Shown here piece by piece: positions 35,406-43,665 of a stretch of DNA of 64,000 nucleotides. Within the stretch, counting starts at the first letter, position 1, and the number at the start of each line of letters is the position of its first letter. The notes below the pieces were generated by a model, which made no database searches, was not told where the DNA came from, and worked only from the letters and a program-made list of their open reading frames with translations. The translations under genes were made by a program, and so were the position numbers. The stretch comes from Symbiobacterium terraclitae (GTDB taxonomy: Bacteria; Bacillota; Sulfobacillia; Symbiobacteriales; Symbiobacteriaceae). The stretch is from assembly GCF_017874315.1 (NCBI RefSeq), contig NZ_JAGGLG010000011.1, positions 48,600 through 112,599 of the forward strand, given 5' to 3'.

Positions 35406-36383
35406 TCACAGTTCCGCCCGAATGCGCCCGGCCAGGTCGTCGAGGACAGCGCGGGGCTGGGGCGGCGGAAGGTGCCCCGGGTAGACCTGGAACAGTCCGT
35501 CCCCCGGGCGTCGGGGGAAGAGGTGGAAGTGGACGTGGTAGATCTCCTGACCAGCCGCCTCGCCGTTGTTCTGAAACACGTTGAGATCGGTCACCCCGAA
35601 CGCCGCCCGGATCGCCCGGCTCACGGCGGCGATGGTCTGGCCGAGGCGGCCGGCCAGGTCGCTGTCCAGGTCGAAGACCTGCTCCACGTGCCGCTTCGGG
35701 ATCACCAGCACGTGCCCCGGGTTCGCCTGGCGGATGTTCATGAACGCCAGGGTGTACGGATCCTCGTACACCCGGCTGGCCTCCCCGCCCGTGGCGATCC
35801 GGCAGAAGAGGCACTCGGCCCGGGTGCGCCGGGCGCGCTCGACCAGCCCGCCCAGCTCGTTGTCCGGCGCGTCGGCCAGCGCGAGCAGGGTCTCATAGGG
35901 GTCGCCGGGCAGGGCGAAGTACTCGGCGAAGGCGGGCTCCGTCTTCAGGCCCCCCGCCTTGAGCCGGCGGATCTCCTCCGCTGCCCCGGGGCCGGCGAGG
36001 GCAAGCAGGCGCGCCTCCGCCGCCATGTGGCGCCAGGCATGGTTCTCCCGGGAGGGCATCGGCTGCCCGAAGACTTCCACCGGGAGGTCCCCGTAGCGGA
36101 AGCCGCAGATGACGGCGGGCAGGCCGTGCTTCACCGCGGATCGCACCGCGAACCCGGGCAGGTGACCGTACGCCTCGGTCAGGGTGCGCCCGAACGCCTC
36201 GCCGTCGTGCACCTCACAGATGATGTCAAGGTCGCTGCCCGGGACGTTCAGGTCCAGGGGGAAGGTTCCCGCCAGCACCGGATCGTAGGGCGCCAGCACC
36301 TCCATGATCCGCAGCTCCTGCAGCGCGGCGTACGCCTGCCGCTGTGCGGCCGTCCCGCTGCGCAGGTCCACCCAGTTGATCAC
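35406..36383 (-). CDS. DUF4269 nucleotidyltransferase-like / HIT fusion
   Basis: A 325-residue two-domain protein. Residues 1-~175 resemble DUF4269, a nucleotidyltransferase-fold family, with a G-S-D-x-D motif at 49-53 (VPGSDLDIICEV). Residues ~190-325 are a HIT domain: zinc-type CLFC at 191-194, the NPGHVLVIPKRH strand and the catalytic H283-x-H285-x-H287 (HVHFHLFP). HIT proteins hydrolyse or transfer nucleotides from dinucleotides and adenylates, so the fusion could make and remove a nucleotidyl group. GTG 36383 has GGGAGG 9 nt upstream; the earlier ATG 36413 would put that site inside the gene. Confidence 0.85.
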   Translation of the reverse strand: MINWVDLRSGTAAQRQAYAALQELRIMEVLAPYDPVLAGTFPLDLNVPGSDLDIICEVHDGEAFGRTLTEAYGHLPGFAVRSAVKHGLPAVICGFRYGDLPVEVFGQPMPSRENHAWRHMAAEARLLALAGPGAAEEIRRLKAGGLKTEPAFAEYFALPGDPYETLLALADAPDNELGGLVERARRTRAECLFCRIATGGEASRVYEDPYTLAFMNIRQANPGHVLVIPKRHVEQVFDLDSDLAGRLGQTIAAVSRAIRAAFGVTDLNVFQNNGEAAGQEIYHVHFHLFPRRPGDGLFQVYPGHLPPPQPRAVLDDLAGRIRAEL

Positions 36384-36596
36384 CCGTTCCAGCCTCCCCG
36401 CTCGGCACGTCACATCTGGTTTGCTTCGACAGAGAGGCCTGCTGTCCTACTGACGCACACGATTCGGCGTCCCCGGCCCTGGGCCAACGTACAGGGCAGT
36501 CGCTCGTCGCAGGTGGACGGCCGGAGATGGGGACCCGCGCATCGGCGGCCCGGCTGGCGGGCCGTACAGGAGCAATGCCGGCGATACACATAAGGA

Positions 36597-36618
36597 ACAG
36601 CCCCCGCACGGGGGCTGT
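36597..36618 (-). terminator. Terminator of the second DoxX gene
   Basis: A 9-bp stem ACAGCCCCC/GGGGGCTGT with a 4-nt loop, followed on the minus strand by TCCTTAT. Confidence 0.7.
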
Positions 36619-36622
36619 CCCG

Positions 36623-37219
36623 TCACACCCGCGGTCGTTCATCCGCCGGTGACACCGGCTCGGGTTCGAACCGTTCGGGGGCTGCGGGCCGCCGGTCCCA
36701 CGGCGTGCCCAGGGCGGGCAGCAGGTACCGGTCGAGGCCCCAGAAGCCCGCAACCTTCCAGGCCAGCAGCAGCAGGATCGCCAGGGTGAAGAGTACCGGG
36801 TTGGTGCTGGCAGAGCCCGCCAACATGAAGTTGAAGTTCATGAAGGCCCCGAAGAAGGCGGCGAAGCCCGTCAGCAGGCCGAGGATCAGCGCCACGCCGA
36901 CCACCACCTCGCCCACGGCCACCAGTTTGGCGAACCAGGTGTAGTGACCGCCTTCCAGGAGCATGCTGAGGAAGTCGCGGTACCAGCCGTAGGCGATTGC
37001 GGGCTTGGCCGGCGGTTCCGGCACCGCCACCGCCCGGGTCCAGTATCCCTGCAGTGCGGTGCCGCCGTTCATCCAGGCCGGGTCCGTGACCTTGTGCCAC
37101 CCCGCCTGCAGCCACTGCCAGCCCAGGTAGAGCCGGGCCAGGAGCCAGATCCAGGCCGAGGAAGTGCTGTCGAACAGGAATCGAGCCAGCGGCGGATCCT
37201 GAATCGTCCGCTGGTGCAC
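36623..37219 (-). CDS. DoxX-family membrane protein (second copy)
   Basis: A 198-residue DoxX protein with helices WIWLLARLYLGWQWLQAGWHK, LVAVGEVVVGVALILGLLTG and LFTLAILLLLAWKVAGFWGL, clearly paralogous to the protein at 13983-14507 (shared SxWIWLxxRLYxGxQWxxAGWHK). The C-terminus carries a Pro/Glu-rich tail. GTG 37219 follows AGGAGGG by 7 nt. It is divergent from an Hsp20 gene across an interval holding a perfect inverted repeat, so the two may share a stress regulator. Confidence 0.85.
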   Translation of the reverse strand: MHQRTIQDPPLARFLFDSTSSAWIWLLARLYLGWQWLQAGWHKVTDPAWMNGGTALQGYWTRAVAVPEPPAKPAIAYGWYRDFLSMLLEGGHYTWFAKLVAVGEVVVGVALILGLLTGFAAFFGAFMNFNFMLAGSASTNPVLFTLAILLLLAWKVAGFWGLDRYLLPALGTPWDRRPAAPERFEPEPVSPADERPRV

Positions 37220-37247
37220 ACCGAATCCCTCCTTTCCCAACTTATAT

Positions 37248-37268
37248 GACTTTCTGTTGCCGAAAGTC
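37248..37268. promoter_or_regulatory. Inverted repeat between DoxX and Hsp20 genes
   Basis: Perfect GACTTTC-N7-GAAAGTC (37248-37254 with 37262-37268). It overlaps a TATAAG minus-strand -10-like box, as expected for an operator. Confidence 0.5.
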
Positions 37269-37359
37269 TATTTGATTATTCATTGAGCGTATAGCGACTT
37301 CCTGCCCTCGCGTTCAATGTCGGTCGCCCTGCATAGGATGACCAGGGAGGGTGACCGTC

Positions 37360-37710
37360 ATGTACCTTTCCCTGTTTGACCTCATGCGGCGGCAGCGGCA
37401 GCTGATGCGCGCCGAGGTCCCGCCGCTCACCCCGTGGTGGGAGGAGGACGACCACTCCCTGACGGTCCGGTTCCGCACCACGGGCCTTGACCCGCAGTCC
37501 GTCCAGGTGCAGGTGAGCGAGTTCGCCCTCGCCATCTCCGGCCACCGCACCCGGGAGGAGCGGCTGGAGGGTCCGGGCTTCTTCCGGTTCAACGCCACGG
37601 CGGGCGCCGTGGCCCGGTCGTTCCCGCTGCCGTGCCGGGTCGTGCCCGGCGCCGCGACGATGGCCTGGCGTTCGCCGGACGAGCTGGAAGTTCGGCTCAC
37701 AAAAGCATGA
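37360..37710 (+). CDS. Hsp20/alpha-crystallin-like small heat-shock protein
   Basis: A 116-residue protein with an alpha-crystallin-type beta-sandwich: LTVRFRTTGLDPQSVQVQVSEFALAISGHR, then FFRFNATAGAVARSFPLPCRV and ELEVRLTKA. ATP-independent holdase chaperones of this type limit aggregation during heat stress. It is short, with no long N-terminal arm or C-terminal IxI tail, so oligomerisation may be limited. ATG 37360 follows GGGAGG by 9 nt; GTG 37351 is adjacent to that site and unlikely. Confidence 0.8.
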   Translation: MYLSLFDLMRRQRQLMRAEVPPLTPWWEEDDHSLTVRFRTTGLDPQSVQVQVSEFALAISGHRTREERLEGPGFFRFNATAGAVARSFPLPCRVVPGAATMAWRSPDELEVRLTKA

Positions 37711-37748
37711 GCCCCGGCCATAACGCCGGGGCCGTGCGCTGTCAAGGC

Positions 37749-37777
37749 TTGTGTTCACGCGCGCGGCGCGCTATCAT
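37749..37777 (+). promoter_or_regulatory. Promoter of the small RNA
   Basis: TTGTGT (37749-37754), 17-bp spacer, TATCAT (37772-37777), upstream of the structured RNA at about 37785. Confidence 0.5.
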
Positions 37778-37784
37778 GAGAACC

Positions 37785-38042
37785 GGAGAGAGCACACAAG
37801 CTATCAAGGCCTCCCGACCATGTGCGTGATCACCGGTACGAAATGACCTAACACACATGAGAAAGGGAGCCTTTATCCGATTGTGGCCTGAACGCCCCCC
37901 CGGTAGAGCCGTGGCCAGGGGACTCAGAAAGCGTCGGAGCGGGCACCCACCTGCTGGGAGCAGGTTCATTCTCTACCGGTCACACGGCATGGTGGGGCAA
38001 GCTGAGCGAAGGGCAGCGTTCCGCAAGGGGCGCTGCCCTTTT
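37785..38042 (+). ncRNA. ssrS: Stand-alone structured RNA, probable 6S RNA
   Basis: The 438-bp gap between hsp20 and trxA has no gene but has a full RNA unit: promoter, long imperfect closing stem and terminator. CCATG-N3-GTG-N3-ACCGGTA (about 37818-37840) pairs with TACCGGTCACACGGCATGG (about 37974-37992). A small hairpin ACCTGCTGGGAGCAGGT sits in the 3' strand, after GGGCACCC, and the segment between can form a long terminal arm. This layout and the CACCCACCT...AGGTTCA...GGCAT series resemble 6S RNA, which mimics an open promoter and sequesters sigma-A RNA polymerase. The identity is by eye. Confidence 0.6.
38011..38042 (+). terminator. Terminator of the small RNA
   Basis: GGGCAGCG/CGCTGCCC stem (38011-38018 with 38031-38038) followed by TTTT. 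Confidence 0.8.
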
Positions 38043-38077
38043 CAGGGTATGCTAGAGACGCCCTGGGTCCGTCCGCC

Positions 38078-38107
38078 TTTACAGCCCTCATTGCGATTGG
38101 GTAGAAT
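38078..38107 (+). promoter_or_regulatory. Promoter of trxA
   Basis: TTTACA (38078-38083), 18-bp spacer, TAGAAT (38102-38107). Confidence 0.7.
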
Positions 38108-38148
38108 AGGGATTGTTAGTTGGGTCTACATATGAAGGAGGTTGCGCC

Positions 38149-38481
38149 GTGGCCAGCGAGAAGGTAATTACGCTCTCGGCCGAGAACTGGGCCCGGGAGG
38201 TGGAGCAGTCGACTGAGCCCGTCCTGGTGGACTTCTGGGCCGTCTGGTGCGGTCCGTGCCGGATGATCGCCCCCGTGGTGGAGGAGATCGCCGCCGATTA
38301 CGAAGGGCGCCTGAAGGTCGGCAAGCTGAATGTGGATGAGAACAACGAGTTGGCCGCACGCTACGGCGTGGTGTCGATTCCCACCCTGCTGGTGTTCAAG
38401 AACGGGCAGCCGGTGGAGCGCATCGTCGGCTTCCAGCCTAAGAAGGAGCTGGCTGCGAAGATCGACCGGGCCCTGGCATAG
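38149..38481 (+). CDS. trxA: Thioredoxin
   Basis: A 110-residue thioredoxin that reduces protein disulfides in the cytoplasm. The active site is W33-C34-G-P-C37, followed by the cis-proline loop [15 protein letters not shown] 38149 has GGAGG about 9 nt upstream. It has its own promoter and a terminator-like hairpin after it. Confidence 0.96.
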   Translation: MASEKVITLSAENWAREVEQSTEPVLVDFWAVWCGPCRMIAPVVEEIAADYEGRLKVGKLNVDENNELAARYGVVSIPTLLVFKNGQPVERIVGFQPKKELAAKIDRALA

Positions 38482-38490
38482 ATCCACACC

Positions 38491-38520
38491 GGGCGACCCC
38501 CAGGCGGGTCGCTCATTTCT
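38491..38520 (+). terminator. Terminator after trxA
   Basis: GGGCGACCC/GGGTCGCTC stem (38491-38499 with 38506-38514) followed by ATTTCTC. Confidence 0.65.
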
Positions 38521-38536
38521 CATGGAGGCGAATGGA

Positions 38537-39580
<1,044 letters not shown>

Positions 39581-39584
39581 GCAG

Positions 39585-40871
39585 ATGGAAAGGGACGAAC
39601 GCACGTTGACGGGCGTCGGACGGCAGACCGCCGCGGCTGGCGCCAAGCCGCGCCCCGGCCAGGCGGGTGCGACACCTGAGGGGGCCCCGCCGGAGCCGGG
39701 CGGCAGGCTCCGGCTCATCGCCACCGCCCCGATGGGGCTGGAGGCGGTGGTCGCCCGGGAGCTGAAGGGCCTGGGCTACGGCCAGCAGCAGGTCGAGAAC
39801 GGGCGGGTCCGGTTCGCGGGCGAGGAACTGGCCGTCTGCCGCGCCAACCTCTGGCTGCGCACGGCGGACCGGGTGCTGGTGGAGATGGCGGAGTTCCCGG
39901 CCACCACCTTCGAGGAGCTGTTCCAGGGGGTGCGGGCCATCCCCTGGGAGGACTGGATCCCCGAGGACGGCCGGTTCATCGTCAACGGCCGCTCCCACCA
40001 GTCGCAGCTCTCCAGCGTGCCCGCCTGCCAGAAGGTGGCCGAGAAGGCGGTGGTGGAGCGGCTACGGCAGCGCTACCCCGTGGAGTGGTTCCCCAAGAGC
40101 GGCGCCCGGTACAGCATCGAGGTCTCGCTGTTGAAGGACGTGGTCACGGTCACGCTGGACACCACCGGGCCGGGGCTGCACAAGCGGGGCTACCGCAAGC
40201 TGGCGGCGGAGGCCCCGATCAAGGAGACGCTGGCCGCGGCGATGGTGCTGCTCTCCCGCTGGCACCCCGACCGGCCGCTGCTGGACCCCTGCTGCGGGTC
40301 GGGCACCATCCCCGTCGAGGCGGCGCTGATCGGCCACAACCTCGCCCCCGGCCTGCACCGCACCTTCGATGCCGAGGCCTGGGGGCGGATCCCGGCGCGC
40401 CTCTGGGAGGAGGCCCGGGAGGAGGCCTTCGACCTGGCCGACTACGACCGGCCGCTGGACATCCGCGGCTCGGACATCGATGCCGAAGTGCTGGAGCTGG
40501 CCCAGCACCACCTGCGGGCCGCCGGCCTCTCCCGGTCGGTCCGGCTGGAGCGCCGGCCGCTGCAGCAGGTCGAGAAGTACGCCTCCTACGGCTACCTGAT
40601 CACCAACCCGCCCTACGGCGAGCGGATGGGGGAGCGGGAGGCCGTCGAGGAGCTCTATCGCGACCTCGGCCGGTTGGCCCGCCGGCTGGAGGACTGGTCG
40701 GTTTTCGTGATCACCGCGCACAAGGGGTTCGAGCGGTTCTTCGGCCGCCGGGCCGACCGGAAGCGCAAGCTCTACAACGGTCGCATCGAGTGCGACCTCT
40801 ACCAGTTCGAGGGGCCCTACCACGGCCGCCGCGTCCCCGGGACGGGGGAGGAAAGCTCCGCGGAAGGCTGA
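39585..40871 (+). CDS. THUMP-domain class I RNA methyltransferase (RlmL N-terminal/YpsC type)
   Basis: A 428-residue SAM-dependent methyltransferase. A THUMP RNA-binding domain (residues about 45-160) precedes the Rossmann-fold domain, with LDPCCGSGTIPVEAALIG as the SAM loop and ITNPPYGERMGE as the N-P-P-Y catalytic motif for base N-methylation. This matches Bacillus YpsC and the N-terminal half of E. coli RlmL, which makes m2G2445 in 23S rRNA. The first ~40 residues are low-complexity and may not be conserved. It is followed by rarA. Confidence 0.9.
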   Translation: MERDERTLTGVGRQTAAAGAKPRPGQAGATPEGAPPEPGGRLRLIATAPMGLEAVVARELKGLGYGQQQVENGRVRFAGEELAVCRANLWLRTADRVLVEMAEFPATTFEELFQGVRAIPWEDWIPEDGRFIVNGRSHQSQLSSVPACQKVAEKAVVERLRQRYPVEWFPKSGARYSIEVSLLKDVVTVTLDTTGPGLHKRGYRKLAAEAPIKETLAAAMVLLSRWHPDRPLLDPCCGSGTIPVEAALIGHNLAPGLHRTFDAEAWGRIPARLWEEAREEAFDLADYDRPLDIRGSDIDAEVLELAQHHLRAAGLSRSVRLERRPLQQVEKYASYGYLITNPPYGERMGEREAVEELYRDLGRLARRLEDWSVFVITAHKGFERFFGRRADRKRKLYNGRIECDLYQFEGPYHGRRVPGTGEESSAEG

Positions 40872-40894
40872 GCGGGGACCAAGGAGGTGGCGCC

Positions 40895-42229
40895 ATGGAT
40901 CTCTTTTCGTGGGCCGCGGCCCAGGAGTCGGCGAAGAGCGCGCCGCTGGCCGCCCGCATGCGCCCGCAGAACCTGGATGAGTACGTGGGCCAGGAGCACC
41001 TGGTGGGCCCCGGCCGCTTCCTGCGCCGGGCGCTGGAGGCGGGGCAGCTGCCCTCCTGCATCCTGTTCGGTCCGCCCGGCACCGGCAAGACCACGCTCGC
41101 CCGTCTGGCTGCCCAGTACGTCAACGCCCACTTCGAGCAGCTCAACGCCGTGACCTCGGGGGTGCAGGACATCCGCCGCATCGTCGACGAGGCCCGGGCC
41201 CGCATGGGCCAGTACGGACAGAAGACCGTGGTCTTCATCGACGAGATCCACCGCTGGCGCAAGGACCAGCAGGATGCCCTCCTGCCCCACGTCGAGGAGG
41301 GGCTGATCACGCTGGTGGGGGCGACCACCCAGAACCCGCTGGTCTCGGTGAACGCGCCGCTGGTCAGCCGGACCCGCATCTTCGAGCTGAAAGCGCTCAG
41401 CGACCAGGACGTGGCCCGCCTGCTGGACCGTGCGCTGCGGACCCCGGGCCGGGGCCTGGGCAACTACAACGCCACGGTCACCCCCGAGGCGATGGAGCAC
41501 CTGGTGCGCACCGCCGGCGGCGACGCCCGGGTGGCGCTCAACGCCCTGGAGCTGGCGGCGGTGCTCACGCCGCCCGACGCCCAGGGCCGCCGGGTGGTCA
41601 CGCTGGAGGCGGCGGAGGAGGCCCTGCTGAAGCGGGCCGTGGTCTACGACCACGACGGGGACGAGCACTACCACGTGGCCTCCGCCCTGATCAAGTCGAT
41701 CCGGGGTTCCGACCCCGACGCGGCGCTCTACTGGCTGGCCCGGATGATCTACGCCGGCGAGGACCCCCGGTTCATCGCCCGGCGCCTGGTGATCTCGGCC
41801 GCGGAGGACATCGGCCTCGCAGACCCCCAGGCCCTGGTGATCGCCCAGGCGGCCGCCGACGCGGTCTCGTTCATCGGCATGCCCGAGGGGCGCATCCCCC
41901 TCGCGGAGGCGGTGGTCTACCTCTGCTGCGCGCCCAAGTCCAACAGCGCCTACCTGGCCATCGACCGGGCGCTGGCGACGGTGGAGCGGGAGAAGACGCC
42001 GCCCGTGCCCAACCACCTGAAGGACACCGGCTACGGTTCGGGCGAGCGGCTCGGATACGGCAAGGGCTACCTGTACCCCCACGACTACCCCGGCGCGTGG
42101 GTGGCGCAGCGCTACCTGCCCGAGGGGGTGGAGGGTCCCTTCTGGGAACCGAAGCCCCTGGGGCGTGAGGAGGCCCTGGCCCGGGCGCTGCGGGAGCGCC
42201 GGTCGGGCGGGAACGGCGGGCAGCGCTGA
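40895..42229 (+). CDS. rarA: Replication-associated recombination protein A (AAA+)
   Basis: AAA+ ATPase of the RarA/MgsA/WRNIP1 family that acts at stalled replication forks. The Walker A is GPPGTGKTT (residues 59-67), Walker B VVFIDEIHR, sensor 1 VGATTQNP, and the C-terminal family segments IKSIRGSDPDAALYWLARM and KGYLYPHDYPGAWV are intact. The 444-residue length is typical. ATG 40895 has AAGGAGG 8 nt upstream. Degenerate repeats start at its stop codon. Confidence 0.95.
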   Translation: MDLFSWAAAQESAKSAPLAARMRPQNLDEYVGQEHLVGPGRFLRRALEAGQLPSCILFGPPGTGKTTLARLAAQYVNAHFEQLNAVTSGVQDIRRIVDEARARMGQYGQKTVVFIDEIHRWRKDQQDALLPHVEEGLITLVGATTQNPLVSVNAPLVSRTRIFELKALSDQDVARLLDRALRTPGRGLGNYNATVTPEAMEHLVRTAGGDARVALNALELAAVLTPPDAQGRRVVTLEAAEEALLKRAVVYDHDGDEHYHVASALIKSIRGSDPDAALYWLARMIYAGEDPRFIARRLVISAAEDIGLADPQALVIAQAAADAVSFIGMPEGRIPLAEAVVYLCCAPKSNSAYLAIDRALATVEREKTPPVPNHLKDTGYGSGERLGYGKGYLYPHDYPGAWVAQRYLPEGVEGPFWEPKPLGREEALARALRERRSGGNGGQR

Positions 42230-42237
42230 GGGTGGGT

Positions 42238-42455
42238 GCGCTGACGATGCGGTGTGGGCGCACGGCGTGCTGACGGTGCCGTGGGTGCACGGTGCGACAG
42301 GTGCACGTGCGGCGGGGGACACGGCATGCCGGCGGTACCGCGGGTGCACGGTGCCATGGGTGCAGGTGCGGGAGGGGCCGGCAGCCGGTGTGGCGGGCAC
42401 ACTGCATGCTGACGGTATTGCAGTTGCACGGTGCCGTGCGTCCATCGCGCTGGGT
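42238..42455 (+). repeat. Degenerate ~60-80-bp repeat after rarA
   Basis: Three or more imperfect copies of (A)CGGCGTGCTGACGGTGCCG followed by a GTGGGTGCACGGTGC-like block begin at about 42262, 42321 and 42401, with a shorter trace at 42238. The interval 42230-42569 has no gene. Confidence 0.65.
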
Positions 42456-42569
42456 CCGGCGCGGAAGGTACCGGCGATGGCACCAACGGCGGATATGGTC
42501 GCGTGACGCGTTGTGATAGGCTGAGAACGGGAGAGCCGCAGCTCAACCCCCGAGAGGAGGGCGTCTACC

Positions 42570-42911
42570 GTGGCACAGACCGTCATGACCGAGCGCGAGC
42601 GCATCGAGCAGGCCGTGACCCGCTTCTTCCACATGTGCAACACCCACTGCCCGGGGAACCTGGCCCCCCTGATGACAGCCGACGTGGAGCTGGCTGCCGA
42701 GCGGGAGGCCAGGGGGCAGGAGGACGTGCACAGCTACTTCGTCTGGCTCTGGCAGACCTACCCTGACCTCACCTTCCGGGTGGAGCACGTGATCGTGGAC
42801 GGCACAGCTGCTGCCGCCGAGGTGACGTCGGAGGCGAAGGGGCTGCGCCTGCCCCGGTGCGTCGTCTTCAACTTCCGGGACGGCCTCATCCGCCGCATCA
42901 AGTGGTACTAG
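42570..42911 (+). CDS. SnoaL/NTF2-like protein
   Basis: A 113-residue cone-fold protein of the SnoaL-like/NTF2 superfamily (RIEQAVTRFFHMCNTH...LAPLMTADVEL...FVWLWQTYPDLTFRVEHVIVDG...FRDGLIRRIKWY). Members bind or isomerise small hydrophobic molecules; the substrate here is unknown. GTG 42570 follows GAGGAGGG by about 8 nt. A strong terminator follows. Confidence 0.82.
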   Translation: MAQTVMTERERIEQAVTRFFHMCNTHCPGNLAPLMTADVELAAEREARGQEDVHSYFVWLWQTYPDLTFRVEHVIVDGTAAAAEVTSEAKGLRLPRCVVFNFRDGLIRRIKWY

Positions 42912-42931
42912 ACCTGGACACCGCGCACGAG

Positions 42932-42960
42932 GCGGCCCCGCCGTTCGGCGGGGCCGCTTC
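42932..42960 (+). terminator. Terminator after the SnoaL-like gene
   Basis: Perfect 11-bp stem GCGGCCCCGCC/GGCGGGGCCGC with a GTTC loop (42932-42957), then TTC. Confidence 0.75.
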
Positions 42961-43147
42961 AGGTTGCCGCACCGGGGGTGGAGCGTCCGGCCCCCCCGGC
43001 TGCGGGCTGCGTCGCCTGAGCCCCCACAGCCCCCCGCAGGGCAGGCAGGGCTGCCGGTGAGCGGCTCGCCCCGCACAGGAGCCAGGCGCCAATCGTGACC
43101 GGGTTCACATGTCGAAATGTCGAGAGCGAACGTCCGGAGGCGTCTTG

Positions 43148-43243
43148 ATGAGCAAGAAGGCCATGGTTTACGGTCCGGCTACTCTGGAGAGAGTAGACAC
43201 AAGTAACGCCAAAGCCTACAATATTAGCGGACATATTCGATAG
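43148..43243 (+). CDS. Possible 31-residue small ORF upstream of the response regulator
   Basis: ATG 43148 is preceded by GGAGG at 6-9 nt, opens a 31-codon frame (MSKKAMVYGPATLERV..., ending NISGHIR) and stops just before the response-regulator Shine-Dalgarno site. Third positions are not GC-rich, and the strong promoter at 43194-43222 lies inside it, so it may be fortuitous. Confidence 0.25.
   Translation: MSKKAMVYGPATLERVDTSNAKAYNISGHIR
43194..43222 (+). promoter_or_regulatory. Promoter of the phosphorelay genes
   Basis: TAGACA (43194-43199), 17-bp spacer, TACAAT (43217-43222). The interval 42961-43193 holds no clear gene. Confidence 0.7.
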
Positions 43244-43260
43244 GCGAAAGGAGGGGGCGT

Positions 43261-43632
43261 ATGGCACTTCGGATCCTGCTGGTCGAGGACGATCCCGACA
43301 TTCAGCGGATGGTGCAGCTCTCTCTGCAGTTCCAGGGAGGCCACGAGGTCAGCGTCGCCTCCGGCGGCAAGGAAGGGCTGGAGAAAGCCGAGCAGGAGAA
43401 GCCGGACCTGATTCTCCTGGACGTGATGATGCCGGAGATGGACGGCTACGAGACCTGCCGGCGGCTGAAAGCCAACCCGGCCACCGCCGCGATTCCGGTC
43501 GTGTTCCTGAGCGCCAGGGCGCAGCAGTCGGAGATCCAGAAGGGACGGGAGTTGGGTGCCATCGGGTACCTGGTGAAGCCCTTCGACCCGCTGACCCTCT
43601 CCAGCCAGCTGGAGGCGATGCTCCGGTCGTAG
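43261..43632 (+). CDS. Single-domain response regulator (CheY-like)
   Basis: A 123-residue receiver domain with no output domain. The acid pocket (EDD near residue 9), phospho-acceptor D54 (LLDVMMPEMDG), the Ser in FLSAR and Lys in LVKPFD are all present. It is 33 nt upstream of a hybrid histidine kinase and is probably either a phosphate shuttle or a diffusible output of that kinase. Confidence 0.93.
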   Translation: MALRILLVEDDPDIQRMVQLSLQFQGGHEVSVASGGKEGLEKAEQEKPDLILLDVMMPEMDGYETCRRLKANPATAAIPVVFLSARAQQSEIQKGRELGAIGYLVKPFDPLTLSSQLEAMLRS

Positions 43633-43665
43633 CTGCAACCCGGCCGCCGGCTGAAAAGGAGCGGT

